Source of the DNA: Lingula anatina
Lineage: Eukaryota > Brachiopoda > Lingulata > Lingulida > Lingulidae
DNA length: 64,000 nucleotides
NCBI RefSeq assembly: GCF_001039355.2
Contig: NW_019773641.1
Span: 1 to 64,000 of the forward strand
Direction of reading: 5' to 3'
Positions 26,347 to 38,076 of the stretch are shown here, piece after piece (within the stretch, counting starts at the first letter, position 1; each line of letters opens with the position of its first letter). A program made the position numbers and the translations under genes. The notes beneath the pieces are model-generated. The model had not been told where the DNA came from and did no database searches. It worked only from the letters and a program-made list of their open reading frames with translations.

Positions 26347-26502
26347 GGGCGAGCTCTGTGTGTTGTGATTGGGTGTTTCATAGGCATGTTTCCACTCTAT
26401 TTTTACGATGAGGAGGAGATCCAGCATGCTAAAGAGGAAGTTCTGGGGCGAGAATGTGTCCACCATGACAAAGACAAAGACCAACACCAGCATTCAGAGT
26501 AA
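26347..26502 (+). CDS. TMEM65: TMEM65 distal alternative last exon
   Basis: A second complete last exon about 1.8 kb beyond the first. It has the same phase 0 and a good acceptor (TTTATTCCAG), and reads GRALCVVIGCFIGMFPLYFY, then an acidic and His-rich tail ending QHQHSE and TAA. It parallels the exon at 24380 (GRAIGIAFGCLLGMFPLFLL) and human TMEM65 residue for residue in the third membrane segment. Joined to exon 6 it gives 241 residues, closer to the human length. Both exons are intact, so the pair is best read as alternative terminal exons from an old exon duplication. Which one is used, and where, cannot be seen. Confidence 0.85.
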   Translation, partial: GRALCVVIGCFIGMFPLYFYDEEEIQHAKEEVLGRECVHHDKDKDQHQHSE

Positions 26503-29500
26503 TTTAACATGTGATAGAATTGAATTATAATTTCTTAATTTCACTGGGGCCTGTGTTACAATAAAAGACAAGTTATTGAGCTTAGGAATAAACATAGGCT
26601 AACTATACTCCATTGCAACTTAGTCTAAATTTGTTTCAGGAACAACTGTCCTTAAATAACTAATACATAAATAAGCTATAGTCTCTAATTTGTCATAGCA
26701 AAATCCCCCCCCCCCAAAAAAAAAAAAAAAAAAAAAAAAAATTGGCACTCATTTGGATTCCATGTGTAACGTAGGCCACAATTCTTTGGTCATAGTTAAG
26801 GCTGATATGATGTGACTTAAGAGTCTTTGTAAAGCATTGCCCTGTAGCATTAACGCTGCCAGTAAATCTGGGTTAAGGTCTTTTACAATACACAGCTACT
26901 CTGAGGTTAAAACATTTATCCTGACATTAGTGGCATTTTAAAGATGAAAGCTCTGAAAAAAATAGGATTGAAATGTTTGGCTGAAAAAAGATATATTTAT
27001 GATGTATTTTGCTCTGATATACTGCTGCTAGAAAAAAGTTAAAGGATTTTGAAATGCAACCAGTGGGAGAAGAGTTTTTATTGTGTAACATAAAGGTGAT
27101 ACAAGGTCTGAGGAAAGAGCTGTCACATTTTTTGTGCATATTGTGTTATGCTGTGGTATACTATCACCATTTGTAATGTTAAGACTTTGCCTTGTGAACT
27201 TTATGATGCAGATCTTTCTTCTCATTCACTCGCACAAACAAAAAAAATGAAAAGTTAAACATCGATCATCATTAGTTGAAAATAGCAGATTCCCCATTCA
27301 ATTGAATGTTAACACAATTGTCTATAATGATCTTTGTTTTATCCTGATGTTTAAAACATCTATTTATCTAGTTGATCCAGTTGAAATTTAAGATAAATTT
27401 TGGTGTAATGTTGTACTTAATGTTTTGAAAGCCACGTTATTAGGGTATTGGTAAAGATGTGAAGAAAATAATAATGTTTGTTTGCAAAATAATGAATTGT
27501 GTAAATCCAACAGTGAAATCAGTTTTATGTACCAGCAATGCAAAAAGACAAACCCGACACTAGTGCTTTATATTTTGATAGCAAAAGAATGTAGGGATAA
27601 TGAAATAAACATTCAGTCTACTTTTGACTTGGTATAATTTTTGAAAAAAAAAATGACTTAAAAGAAGTAGGGCACTTCTATCAATTTGGAGGCACTATTA
27701 AATAGAAAGCACTTGCGTGGTCTGTTTCAATTTTATGCGCGGTTATATTATGTGTTTAGATAAAAAGTGGAAACATATACTTATTAACGGACACTTTATT
27801 TACTTAAGTCCTTATTAAATATGAAGTGTTAAACCTGCCATACCTTATAATTAATGCACAGACACAATGTGCCTGGGCTTACAGTGATCATCTTACTCCT
27901 TGCCCATTATACTGGTGATGTGAGAGAGGTGCAACATGTGCTTGGACACCTTATGTCGAAGCAGTCTTAAAATGGCATTTAAACTTCTTACTGCAATTAA
28001 ATCCCATATTTTAACATTTGCTACAGCAATTTAGTCCCATATTTAAAACATCTCTGACTTAGTTGTTTCCAAACATTCCACTATCTCAAGATTCAGAATT
28101 TTCAGTTACACACAGTGCCCAACTTGTCTTAACAAAAACTCAGACTTAAAAAAAAATTCTTTAAAAAAATTTTATATATCCGTTTATGTACATGTTTTGT
28201 GCAGCTATGTGAAGAATACCTGTAGATCAAATTTGAGTATTGTCTGCTTCCTTTAAAAACTTGCTATTGCCCTGCATTTCATTTATTGTCTGTACATTGT
28301 CAGCTTTGCTGGATAATTTTGTTGAATAATAGGGTGGTTTTGGATGAAAGCTGGAATAATGATAATAACAGTTTTAGCAAATAAATTCATTATTTGGAGA
28401 ATTTTTTCTCAGAAACACAAAATATTGACTTGCTTTTAAGCATGGTATCTCTTTTTTTGTGAACTTTATCCTTTGATTTGGAATATACAAATTTTCAATG
28501 ATATTTAACCACAAATACCTCCTTTTTGTTAAAATTCATTGTCTGGTTATTTTTTGTTAGTCACTCAATTTTTGTTTGTTGTTGAAAATATCTTTGCATA
28601 TATTGTTATACAGCTCCGTCACAAGGTTTGTGACTAGGCTGAAATGGTCTTATGTTACTAGTCTTTTAATGTTTTGTACATTGTTTTAGATATATTCAGT
28701 CATACGGCTCACTGGCATTGCAGTCTATTATTTTAGAATCTGTGGCTTTTGTGTAATTATCTGGGGCACAAGTAAAGGCCGCACTGCGATTTAGAAAAAT
28801 CAAGTGTATGCACACGTAAATTGTACAGTATATTGTTTCACATATCCATTTACTGAAGAAATTGTAGGAAATATGAAATTTTATTTTATGAACTGTCAAA
28901 TATATTGATAAATGGTGGTTCATTTTCTGTACAGATTTAACTTGAAATGAAGCCTCATGAAGTGTACAGCATCTTGTACCGGTGAGAAAATTATCAAATT
29001 TTAAGATTTTTTTTTCAATAATAAGATATTAATCATTAAAACTATGTTGCATTCTTTTAAAAATAGTTAATTTTTGTGCTTAAGAAAGAAGTTTCATCCT
29101 AGAATATGAGAATAGGTAAAGAAGTTTAGTCGTCAAAATTATGTGTGTAAATATTATTTAAGTCTTCCAAGAGTTGATTTATTTAAAAAAATTATATAAA
29201 GCTACCACAGAGCAATTACACCATTTATAAGTAAAAATTAAATTTTTTCCTGTACAAAGGACTGGATTAAAGTCCTTGATTACAATGATACAATGTTTTA
29301 GACCCAAGTGGCCAAAATTGTAATTGTATGTGTTTTTTTTTTTTTTTTTAATTCAGATAGTATGAGTAGATCAGAGGGTTTCCAATTTAGATATTACAAT
29401 AGAATCAGGAAGCTAAGATATATCACATTTAAAGAATCTGTAACAATAAGATTTAATCTTAAACTTCATTTTCTGGCCAAGAATGGTCATTTTGAAAAGC

Positions 29501-29865
29501 ACCCATTTGTAACATATTCTGATGGTTTCTAGTTGCACATTTTGTGGGTTTTCATTTTAAAGAAAACGGACATAATTGTAGATTATACTGTAATATGTAG
29601 TGTTTGAAAAGTATATGGGTGAGTGGAGTTTTTCACAAGGGAAGAATGATATAAAATGTTTATTAAAACCGATGTTTTGTTTGTTCACTTTTTAGTTTCA
29701 ATGACAAAAAAAAATCCCTAACTTCATTCAGTTTCTTGCCTTGTTTTTTTTTTTTCGGTGTGTGTGTTCAGAATGAGTAGTAGATATATAGTAGATATTA
29801 GTATTTCAAAGATGAAAGTTCTGAAATCATCAATTTTTTAAAAATTTTAGATTAATTTGAATCAA

Positions 29866-30002
29866 AACTAGAGGATCAGAGAGGCGATACCGCCTCTGGA
29901 TATTGTACCACCAGCTGGAGTAAGCGCATTCTCATGGAAACCCCAACCCCAAAAAATGAACACCACCACCAGTCTTGTGCTTGACAAGCTCTATAAAATG
30001 CA
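29866..30002 (+). repeat. Interspersed repeat, copy 1 (about 137 bp)
   Basis: Matches 48842-48970. Shared strings include AACTAGAGGATCAGA, CACCAGCTGGAGTAAGCGCA and TGTGCTTGACAAGCT. No inverted termini, tRNA-like boxes or ORF are recognised; the class is unknown. Confidence 0.75.
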
Positions 30003-30310
30003 NATTGTACATTGTAAAGACTGAATCATAACGAGATCATTTTAGTACAAACTCTTACAATTGCGCAAATGGAAATCATCCAAGATAGCCAAAAATGAGA
30101 CTGTTGACAATGCATCACATCATACAACACAAGAAAATGTGTGAGAATCCGCCTCAGGCAGAGTTAACTTTTCAGCAATAAGGGTGAAACTACATGCACC
30201 AGGAATGTTGGCTTGTATTAAAAGCACAACAAAAATGACAAAAAATGTACTGTTAAATAAAAGACAACTGACTTTGAGAGAAAACAACCAGAAAATTGTC
30301 TGTAGATTTA

Positions 30311-30536
30311 CACCCCATTTCCATAGATTTTTAGATCAATCTATCCCTGTGGGGAGTCTCACTAGATTTCTGTCAGCTTGGCCGGCTTAAGCGTCTGTCC
30401 CGCCTACTAAAAGCTGTAAGGGGGTAATTAACTATGGTGCCCGCTCGGCTGGCTGCAATTTAGCATGAACCCCCAGGGAGTTAGGTCGATCTAAAACTTA
30501 ATCTTTAGATCGATCTAAATCTCTGGGAAAGCACCC
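30311..30536 (+). mobile_element. MITE family A, copy 2 (226 bp)
   Basis: Same family as 22585, but subfamily B: it has an extra AACTTAATCTTTAGATC near the 3' end, shared with the copy at 47877. The termini are CACCCCATTTCC and GGGAAAGCACCC. It is flanked by TTA on the left and TAA on the right. Confidence 0.88.
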
Positions 30537-31300
30537 TAAGTCTGCCAGTTTTTATTTTTTGCTGCACTTCATTTGCAAATCTGCTTTTATTTCTAAACCC
30601 ACTTTCTTCAAAAATTTGCTTGATTTTACATCCAAGTCCCTAGATTGGGGTGATCTCAGATGATTCCCATTAGTCTAAGATCATTATTTCCATGGTATGT
30701 GACACATAAATATCACAAAACTTGGTCAAATTGGCACTATGTGTAGTATATATGTGTAGTATATTAAACCTGAGTATTTGTTGAGTAACTATCAAATGGA
30801 ACAACGTGTGTATCTCTATCATGAACTTCTTCACAAACTGGCAAGGTGCCGCGTCCAGTCCCTACAGCAAAACGCCATCAATATCCCTTGGACTAAAAAT
30901 CTTAGAACCACCTTGTAAGATATGCCAATTAAGTTTGTCATCTTTAAATTGTAAAGTGAATTATAGTTTTCTTGTCAAATTTAAAAATAATATTTAACTT
31001 CCTAGAGGCTCAATTTTGAGTTTCTGAATCAACCCAGTGTTTCTGGAACACAATGATTTTCATAATTAATTTTCAAATTCTTTAATTACACAAAGTGACA
31101 CTTCTTGGTATTGTTATATACCAACACAGCACCTACATAACATGCAACAAGCACAATGAAGTCAAAAAATATGAATTCATGTATAAAATACTGGCTCCCT
31201 ATGCAGCCCATGCCACCTTGTATGAAAATCACAAAATTGATATGTTCTTTGTCTAAAAATTGACATGTCCATGGAATTTGTGAGCCTGTTCGTCCCCTTA

Positions 31301-33576
31301 TCAGTGTGCACTGTGGCCATATATCCTGTTCCTCTGAAAGGGGACCACTGGCAATGTCTGGTAGATGCCAGGAAGATGCTGGACCTAAACATTTCAAAAA
31401 TAATTGTTACTACTGGTAGTAAAATTGGTTTATTTTTTTTTCAACAAGAAACTTAAAGTATTATAGATTATAGTACTATAGATTTAAATGACAGGCTTAA
31501 AGCAAGAATCATGCAACTGTTTAAAATTTACCATTCAATTTAAAATATGCCTTTTTCTAACACCTGTACTTTTTTCTCTTACAAAAGAAAAAAAATTAAG
31601 TATGTCTTCAAATATTATACACTAAAATATGCATACCTGATTAAACCATCTGGAAAGGTGCATAAGTTTCTGTTTTTCCAAAAAGGTAAGCTCAGTCTGA
31701 AAAAGAGTCCACATTTTTAAAAGCAATCTTAGCTGAGTGAAATGTGAATCAACTTATCACTCTAAATAAAAGCCATACCACCAATGGGGTTCATTCTCAT
31801 CCACACACTAGTGACAACGCCACATGCAATCTACCACAGAGTGAACAATCTAAGTTGGCAAGATGGTGGCATCATGGTAATGGGACTACACATTTGGATT
31901 TCAATTAATGTATAATATCGGGTGGCTCAAAAAAAATGTTACTTATTTCAAAGTTCAATAACATAAAAATCTTTGAAGATATTGCACTGACGTTTTGGAT
32001 GTTTTACAAAAATTGTGCTTTTAACAAATGCTGAAAATGGCTCTCCACATGACTTCACTTACCATCACACTGTGTAAACTATAATACAAAAGAAGATCTG
32101 CTAATGTTGGCTGGTATTCTACCAAATATACTCTTTTTTGTAAAAACCTATTGATATCCTGAAAAAAAATGGCACAAGTTTATCACAACATCAAAATAAA
32201 TGAGAACTACTTAAAATGTACACACACACACTTTCAGGTTTTAAACACAATATTTTCAATATAGTTTAAACATATCACATTGCAAATGAAAGGTTCAGCA
32301 AATTATCAAACGTTAAAAAAAAAGACTTTTCGACTCTTCTAGTTGTGGTAAAATTTGATTTTTAAAATTTGAAAAAAATTTTTTTTTAGACTTGACCGAC
32401 TGAGGTAAAATTTGAGCCTGGTTACCTCCAGTATACACTGTTTGTCCTTATCAGTGCCACACCTGTCCACTTGTGTTATTCTATACTCCAGCCACTGGCT
32501 AACAGCTGCCTGGGCTTCTGGCTGGTTTCCTGGAAGATAGGAACCTGCTTCTTATATGATGTTTACAATATTCATTTGCATTCATTTTTACTGTAGATTT
32601 ATTTTTATTTTTACTGTAGACTTCATGTACTTGAAAAGAAAATGTTGGAGTATATTAATGGGTAACTTAACTCACAAAACTAAACTAATTCATGTTCAAG
32701 ATATTTTTAAAATGTTTGAAGAGGTCTTGTGATAGCGATAGTCATTATCCTTTTTCACATGGAGCAGTGTACTTAGACAATACAGTCTGTACTGGTACAC
32801 TTTGAGAAGTTCTAACATAAAATTAAGCTACAGGAGGTTTTACTGGCTTTCAAAGGTTTGCTCCCTGCTTTTTGGGAAGAAGTTGATTTACTGGTCTAGT
32901 GGAGCCTGGGTACTCTGTTTTGAAGACCCTCTTATGTAACAACCTAGTTATAAAGTTGGTAATCAATAAATTACAATCAATTACCAGTACACCACATGAT
33001 GTTCACAACAAGGAATATAGTTTAAGTTTTGAATGCTAACATGTCAGGTTCATACCTAATAAATCAAGCCTCTTTGCTTGTTTAGCCAAATATTTGCATA
33101 TTGTTCCAAACCCCCTCAACTTGAAGCCACCATCAACACCAAGAAGTGGAACCTGAAATAACCAGCTGGCATGTTATATACTGATGTTCATTTAATTGTG
33201 TGGACTGCTGCTCTTCTAGGATAGACAGGACTAAAATTTTGATTTGTGATTCAGAATGTGTAATGTGAAGAACATTTAAAACATATAGCCTTAATATTTG
33301 TGAGTGATCACAAGATTTTTAAAAATTTTATTTATTTTATCACATTTAACATTTTCAGTCTCTACCATTACTAACGTTAAGTGAACTATTGGTGGAATGG
33401 AAGTTATGTCCTTACGGATACTATAAGGATACAAATGCTACTCTGAGTTGATAATTACTCAATAATAACATTTCTAACATTTAAGTTACCTTCTGCTTAT
33501 CATCGATGTCCACATCTACTGATGAATGGCCTAAATATGCCGCTAACACTTCTATGTCAGTCTTCATGCCTGCCAT
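31301..33576 (-). CDS. EEF1E1: Eukaryotic translation elongation factor 1 epsilon 1 (AIMP3/p18)
   Basis: GST-like scaffold subunit of the multi-aminoacyl-tRNA synthetase complex; it binds methionyl-tRNA synthetase and also acts in the DNA-damage response. Exons in descending order: 33576-33490, 33152-33056, 32529-32426, 32158-32063, 31696-31637 and 31384-31301, in phase, 175 residues (human 174). Family landmarks are VPLLGVDGGFKLRGFGTICK (N-terminal GST half), AVSQWLEYRITQVD, the GST-C motif VYLVEYQPTLADLLLYYSLH, LSRWFNQVQHLPGIYQ and the end RIYGHSAH. The start was chosen because the first exon is open to the donor and the product length matches the family. The promoter is shared head-to-head with the AANAT-like gene. 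Confidence 0.96.
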
Positions 33577-33858
33577 GTTACCGGAAATGCTCTTTTTACA
33601 TGCGCAAGGGAGATTTCCGTGTTTACATAGAAGTGTTTAATTAATAACAATTAAAGCTTATTAATTTCCTCTTAGATTATACTTGATAATTTGATATGAG
33701 TTACAATCAGTACTTATTCATATTGATATTAATTTTTTATATATGTAAAAATTAATAAGCAGTAGTTTAAACACACAACGGAATGCTCCCTGGCCTATGA
33801 TTAAGATTGGTGGGGTTTTGAAAGCTCCAGGGGCAGCAAAGCCAGACTGAAGAAAACT
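33577..33858. promoter_or_regulatory. Bidirectional promoter interval EEF1E1 / AANAT-like
   Basis: 282 bp between two diverging start codons. An ETS-like ACCGGAAAT lies at 33580-33588 and an NRF1-like half site CATGCGCA at 33599-33606, both near the EEF1E1 start. The activity is inferred. Confidence 0.55.
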
Positions 33859-36800
33859 ATGCCGGATCGAATGACACGAGTGGTGTTACCAAGCGAGATT
33901 GATCAGGCATACCTTTTGGAGAAAGCTAGTGAGTATTGCTTTTTATTCTTGATACAAAATATTTATGTTGTGTTTTTGAGCCCCTGTTTATCTCTCAAGC
34001 CGACTTAACGCGTACTGCAGGTGTTACAACTTTGGTTAGTGATTTTATTCAAAAGTTACCTGCCAGACACTACTGAAGTTAAAAGTTTTTTTTCTCGGCA
34101 GTATCTTAGTTCATTTCAGTCTTGTGCTGGGGGTATTTAAGCCACTTGGACCTAGGATAAAATAGAACAGACACCCTACCGGTACACAAAAGATAAATTG
34201 AAAAACAATTAACATTGATTGGATTTTAATTCATAGATAGTTCCCCAAGTAGGGTAGATGCATTTCTCCGTTTTCCTCTTATCAGAGCTTGAATGTTCTT
34301 TTTGTTAAGTTGATTCTTTGTAAATGAGAGAAAAGGGTAAGCTGCAAGATTTGTACAGGTATGTACTGAGTACAGGACATTGTATAACTGTTATAATTAG
34401 AATATGATGGCAGCCAAGGATGTATTTTTTCGACTAGAAGTTGGTTCTAACAGGTAGATTCTAGATGTAAAATGCAAATGTGTCAAGACACTCAATTAAA
34501 CCCATTAGGACAATCAGTGGCAAATGATTTTCAAATTGTCATACAACTTCTGAAGTGGGAACCTTATTCAAATATTTACAAATTCCAGAATGAATACACC
34601 TGTTAAGAGCGTGAACAAACAAAAGTTTATAGGTCAGACATGGTATTGGATAATAAGTTTTCTGCATTGTGATATTTATTTTAGCTATAGTAAAAATTAT
34701 GTGCATTCATTATTTATATTCAAATCATTAGATGTGAATAGGTTGAATGGTTTTCTGAAGGTAAGAAAAAGAACATTGTCATAACAATAAAAGTATTGAA
34801 TTTTATAACAAAGGTCTCTTCTCCCAGTTACAAGTGGGTAAATACCAAAGCTGCTATTAGTGAACTAGTACTGTGTGCGCAAATAGTAGCATATTTCTTA
34901 TTTCTTTCTAACCAGTTGTACTTTGAAACTCATTACCTGTTTATTTGACATTTATCAGTTTAGATTTATGAGATTTGCACTATACATTTTTCAGGTCACT
35001 GCACTGAATTGAAAAAAGGGATTATTACAATATCTTTTTTAAACACATTGTGGTGCAGTTGTAAAAATGACTATGAATTAAATTTCAGGTTATCCTCATG
35101 ATGAAGCAGCAAGTCTAGAAATTCTGAAGTACAGACAAGATGAAGCTCCTGACCTGTTTTTGGGACATTTTGAGGAAGATACTCTGATAGGGGTATGTAT
35201 ACAGGGTTATACTAATTTGTTAATTACAAGTTATTATGGATCACCACAAAAAAATTAATCAATTTTAAGTTATTCCATTTATCACCAGGCTGGTAGCCAG
35301 CAATTTCAAAGGGAATTCTTTAAAAATGGATTTTTTACCATGAAACCCTTCGTATGTATACTTTTTCCTGGGCGGTCCTTTTGAACCCACCCGACCCTCC
35401 TGAATACAGACCTGATACATTTAACTAACAAACCAATAAAGGTTAAGACCTAACCTCCTTGGTGGAGGTGAAATTCTTGGATGAAAAGCTTATTGATCAT
35501 GTTAAAAACATTCAGTCTCTATGACTTTTTGCTGGGATTTCAGGATATATCAAGACTGTGTGTTGGTGGGGGGGGGGGGGGGGGGGGGTCTGTTGTCATA
35601 TACACACAAGTATAATATAGTTATCAGGATGTGTAATTGGGATTTCATGACAAGATTTTTATATGGTTAAAAATCTATTAGAAATTCCTTGGTCAACCTG
35701 CTTCTGTTTATTTGAAAGCAAAGATTTGAATATTAAGCAAAATGCTAATTAGTGACCTCTGAAACTCTGAGATGATCATCTTAAGTTGTATTAAATGAAT
35801 TAAATATTTAGGTAATTGAAAATAAATTGGCTATTTTCTTCAGTATGTGTGTGCCAGCAGATATCATGGAGATGAGCTGACGGAGGAATCCATGAAAGTT
35901 CACATTCCAGAGGGAGGTGGGTATAGTCTGCTTATAACATGGTCTCTTGTTTCAAAAAGTAAAAACATTTTTATATTCTTTTTTTTTTTATCCACTAGTG
36001 AAACATCACTTTCATTTACTAGTTTGCCTTGAAAACTTCTGTCTGAAAATTATCATTTTTTCAATGTTTGGGATGTTTTAATTTGTCTTTATACTAAGGA
36101 TGTTTAAACATCTTTTATAAATTCTAGTTTGTGACCACCTTTCTGAACTGAAAGGTATTTACCAGTAAATTAATATAAAACATCTGATTCAGTGTCTTTT
36201 GTTCATTTTCAGCAAGTGTTTGTATCCATTCTGTGGTTGTCTGGGAGAAAAGAAGAAGACAAGTGGGTGATTTGTAATAGTTAACAAATAAAAAATATGC
36301 CCTTAGTTAAGTGATTGTACAATATAAGCTTAAACAATAAGACATAAGATAAAGTAATGATGTAAAATTGAAAAAAAAATTAAAGTGAGTGAAGTGAGTT
36401 CATTGTCTCATGTTATATCAGAAAAGAATAGGCAAATGAGGCAGCTCATTTATTTATATTGTATTGATAAGTTTTGTCAGTAATATTGACTTGAATTTAA
36501 CAAAGTAATGAAAACTGTCAACATCTGTAAAGACAGCAGGCGCACATGCCCCTATGTTTTTGTTGATTCTTTTCAGGGCATTGCTCTTCATCTTTTGAAA
36601 GAATTCATCTACAGGGTAAAAGAGACCCAGTCTGGAGTTTTACGGATACTGCTGATATGCCGTGCTAAGCATATTCCCCTGTACACACGGGCAGGGTTTG
36701 TCTTAACTGGCCCATCCAAAGTGCAGCATGGTAAATACTCTGTACATACACTAAAAAAATATGAAAGCCCCAGGCAATACTTTAAGTATTTTATCAACAT

Positions 36801-37445
36801 TATAGGCTATATACAGTAATGAAATTTTTTTCATCTATTGGCAAATTTTTGACTTTTTGGGGCCAAACATCTTTTTTGAGAAATATGCTAAATGGCAATT
36901 TCTACCCTCTGTCTGTGTGTGCATATGTGTGTGTGTGTGTTAAATCAGAAAAGGTTTGTTTTGTTGTTCAATGTACTACTGATAACTGTCAGTGGCCCAA
37001 TGCATGTTACATAGTCAGATCATATGGGGTGTTTATATTTTTGCCCAGTGTATCTGTAAGTGATGGTTTCCAAATTGAGATGCTGACAGTATCAACATTT
37101 GAACTATCACAGGCTTGATATTTTTCCAACATGCTATTTACCTGAATTTTCATTTCTGCTTCAGCAAGAATTTAAAGTTGCATTTTTTAAAAACAATTTC
37201 CTTTGTTCAGACTTTTCCATTCACAGATGAATTGTTCATGCAGTAGCTTATGGAGATTTGATTTTGACATTTATTTTTGTAATATTTGTGTAATACTCAT
37301 TTTACTGCTGTGGATTCCAGGGGTTATTATTATTTATTTTATATTATTTCATTTGTATTATATATATATTTTTTTTGCAGGTCGTGGAACATGGTTTGCC
37401 ATGGAAATGTCAATCAATGGAAAGGAAAATGAATATTTTCAGTGA
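33859..37445 (+). CDS. Arylalkylamine N-acetyltransferase-like GNAT, non-vertebrate type
   Basis: GNAT acetyltransferase of the serotonin N-acetyltransferase family, which uses acetyl-CoA to acetylate amines. Exons 33859-33928, 35089-35192, 35844-35916, 36213-36262, 36577-36730 and 37381-37445 join in phase to 171 residues (vertebrate AANAT about 207). The product starts in the catalytic domain, so it lacks the N- and C-terminal PKA/14-3-3 segments of vertebrate AANAT. Motif A is RRQGIA (residues 97-102), the acetyl-CoA phosphate loop. Tyr135 in IPLYTRAGF matches the vertebrate catalytic Tyr168. Of the two vertebrate catalytic histidines (HLH) only one is kept, His88 in VCIHSVVV. This fits the broader-specificity NV-AANAT group. 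The natural substrate is unknown. Confidence 0.88.
35562..35588. repeat. Poly-G tract in AANAT-like intron 2
   Basis: A nearly pure run of about 27 G on the plus strand. It could form G-quadruplex structures and is a likely place for length errors in the assembly. Confidence 0.85.
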
Positions 37446-37871
37446 TAAAAGCCCTACACTACAGTATTATGGTTAAACATTTGAAGCAGCATTCTTTGAC
37501 AATCATTTTCAAAAATGTAGATGAAAATCAAAATTAGGTTTCAGTTGTAATCTTGATTGAATTTTAAAAGCATTTTTTATTATTCACAAGCATTAGCAAT
37601 TTTAGCATATGAATTCAAAGCAGTTCCCTTGTGTATTTAGCCTTTAAAACCATTTCTTTATTCCTTTTTAATTTAGGAACAAACTCAGGCCGTTGAAGGG
37701 TAAATGCCTTTTTTTTTAATCTACCAAGTAAGAAAAAGTGTGTGTATGTATTGTATCACAGACAGGTCCAGGGAAGGTGGTGGGTGCACCCCCCCCCCAC
37801 CCCTGCATAGAAATGGGTTGGAAGACATGTTCTTAGATCCACAAAATTATTTTTCACATTTCAGTTAAACT

Positions 37872-38076
37872 CCCTTTACACTGGACGGCGTCCTTTGTGC
37901 GACCATGAAACTGGCAGCGCTGTGGTCGTAAAAAGGAGGCACAAGCATCGCTTTGGTTGCAGAATGAATGCTTAATGGTCGGCCAGTTGTCGGCACGTGA
38001 AGTATTATTGATTTTTTTTACCTTCAAATAGGGCCGTTCAACGGGACGCAGAAAGGACGCCGTCCAGTGTAAAGGG
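37872..38076. mobile_element. MITE with 24-28 bp inverted termini, about 205 bp
   Basis: Begins CCCTTTACACTGGACGGCGT and ends in the inverted form, with the match continuing through CCTTT(G/C)TGCG. The interior is GC-rich and has no ORF. No convincing target duplication is visible, so the superfamily is open. It lies downstream of the AANAT-like gene. Confidence 0.82.

Larger units (their letters stand above)
26503..31300. other. Intergenic region TMEM65 to EEF1E1
   Basis: Convergent gene ends with about 4.8 kb of AT-rich sequence. It contains a poly-C/poly-A run (26706-26741), an interspersed repeat (29866-30002), MITE copy 2 (30311-30536) and one ambiguous base (N at 30003). Part may be a long TMEM65 3' UTR. 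No exon is supported. Confidence 0.6.

Noticed and set aside
30184-30390. Frames at 30184-30390 (+) and 48027-48221 (-) with the same end (FLSAWPA / LLSAWPA)
   Set aside because: The shared peptide comes from translating the same MITE family, not from a protein family.
31086-31397. 103-residue minus-strand frame
   Set aside because: It overlaps the last EEF1E1 exon in another frame. The frame reading VQHLPGIYQ joins the upstream exon and matches the family.
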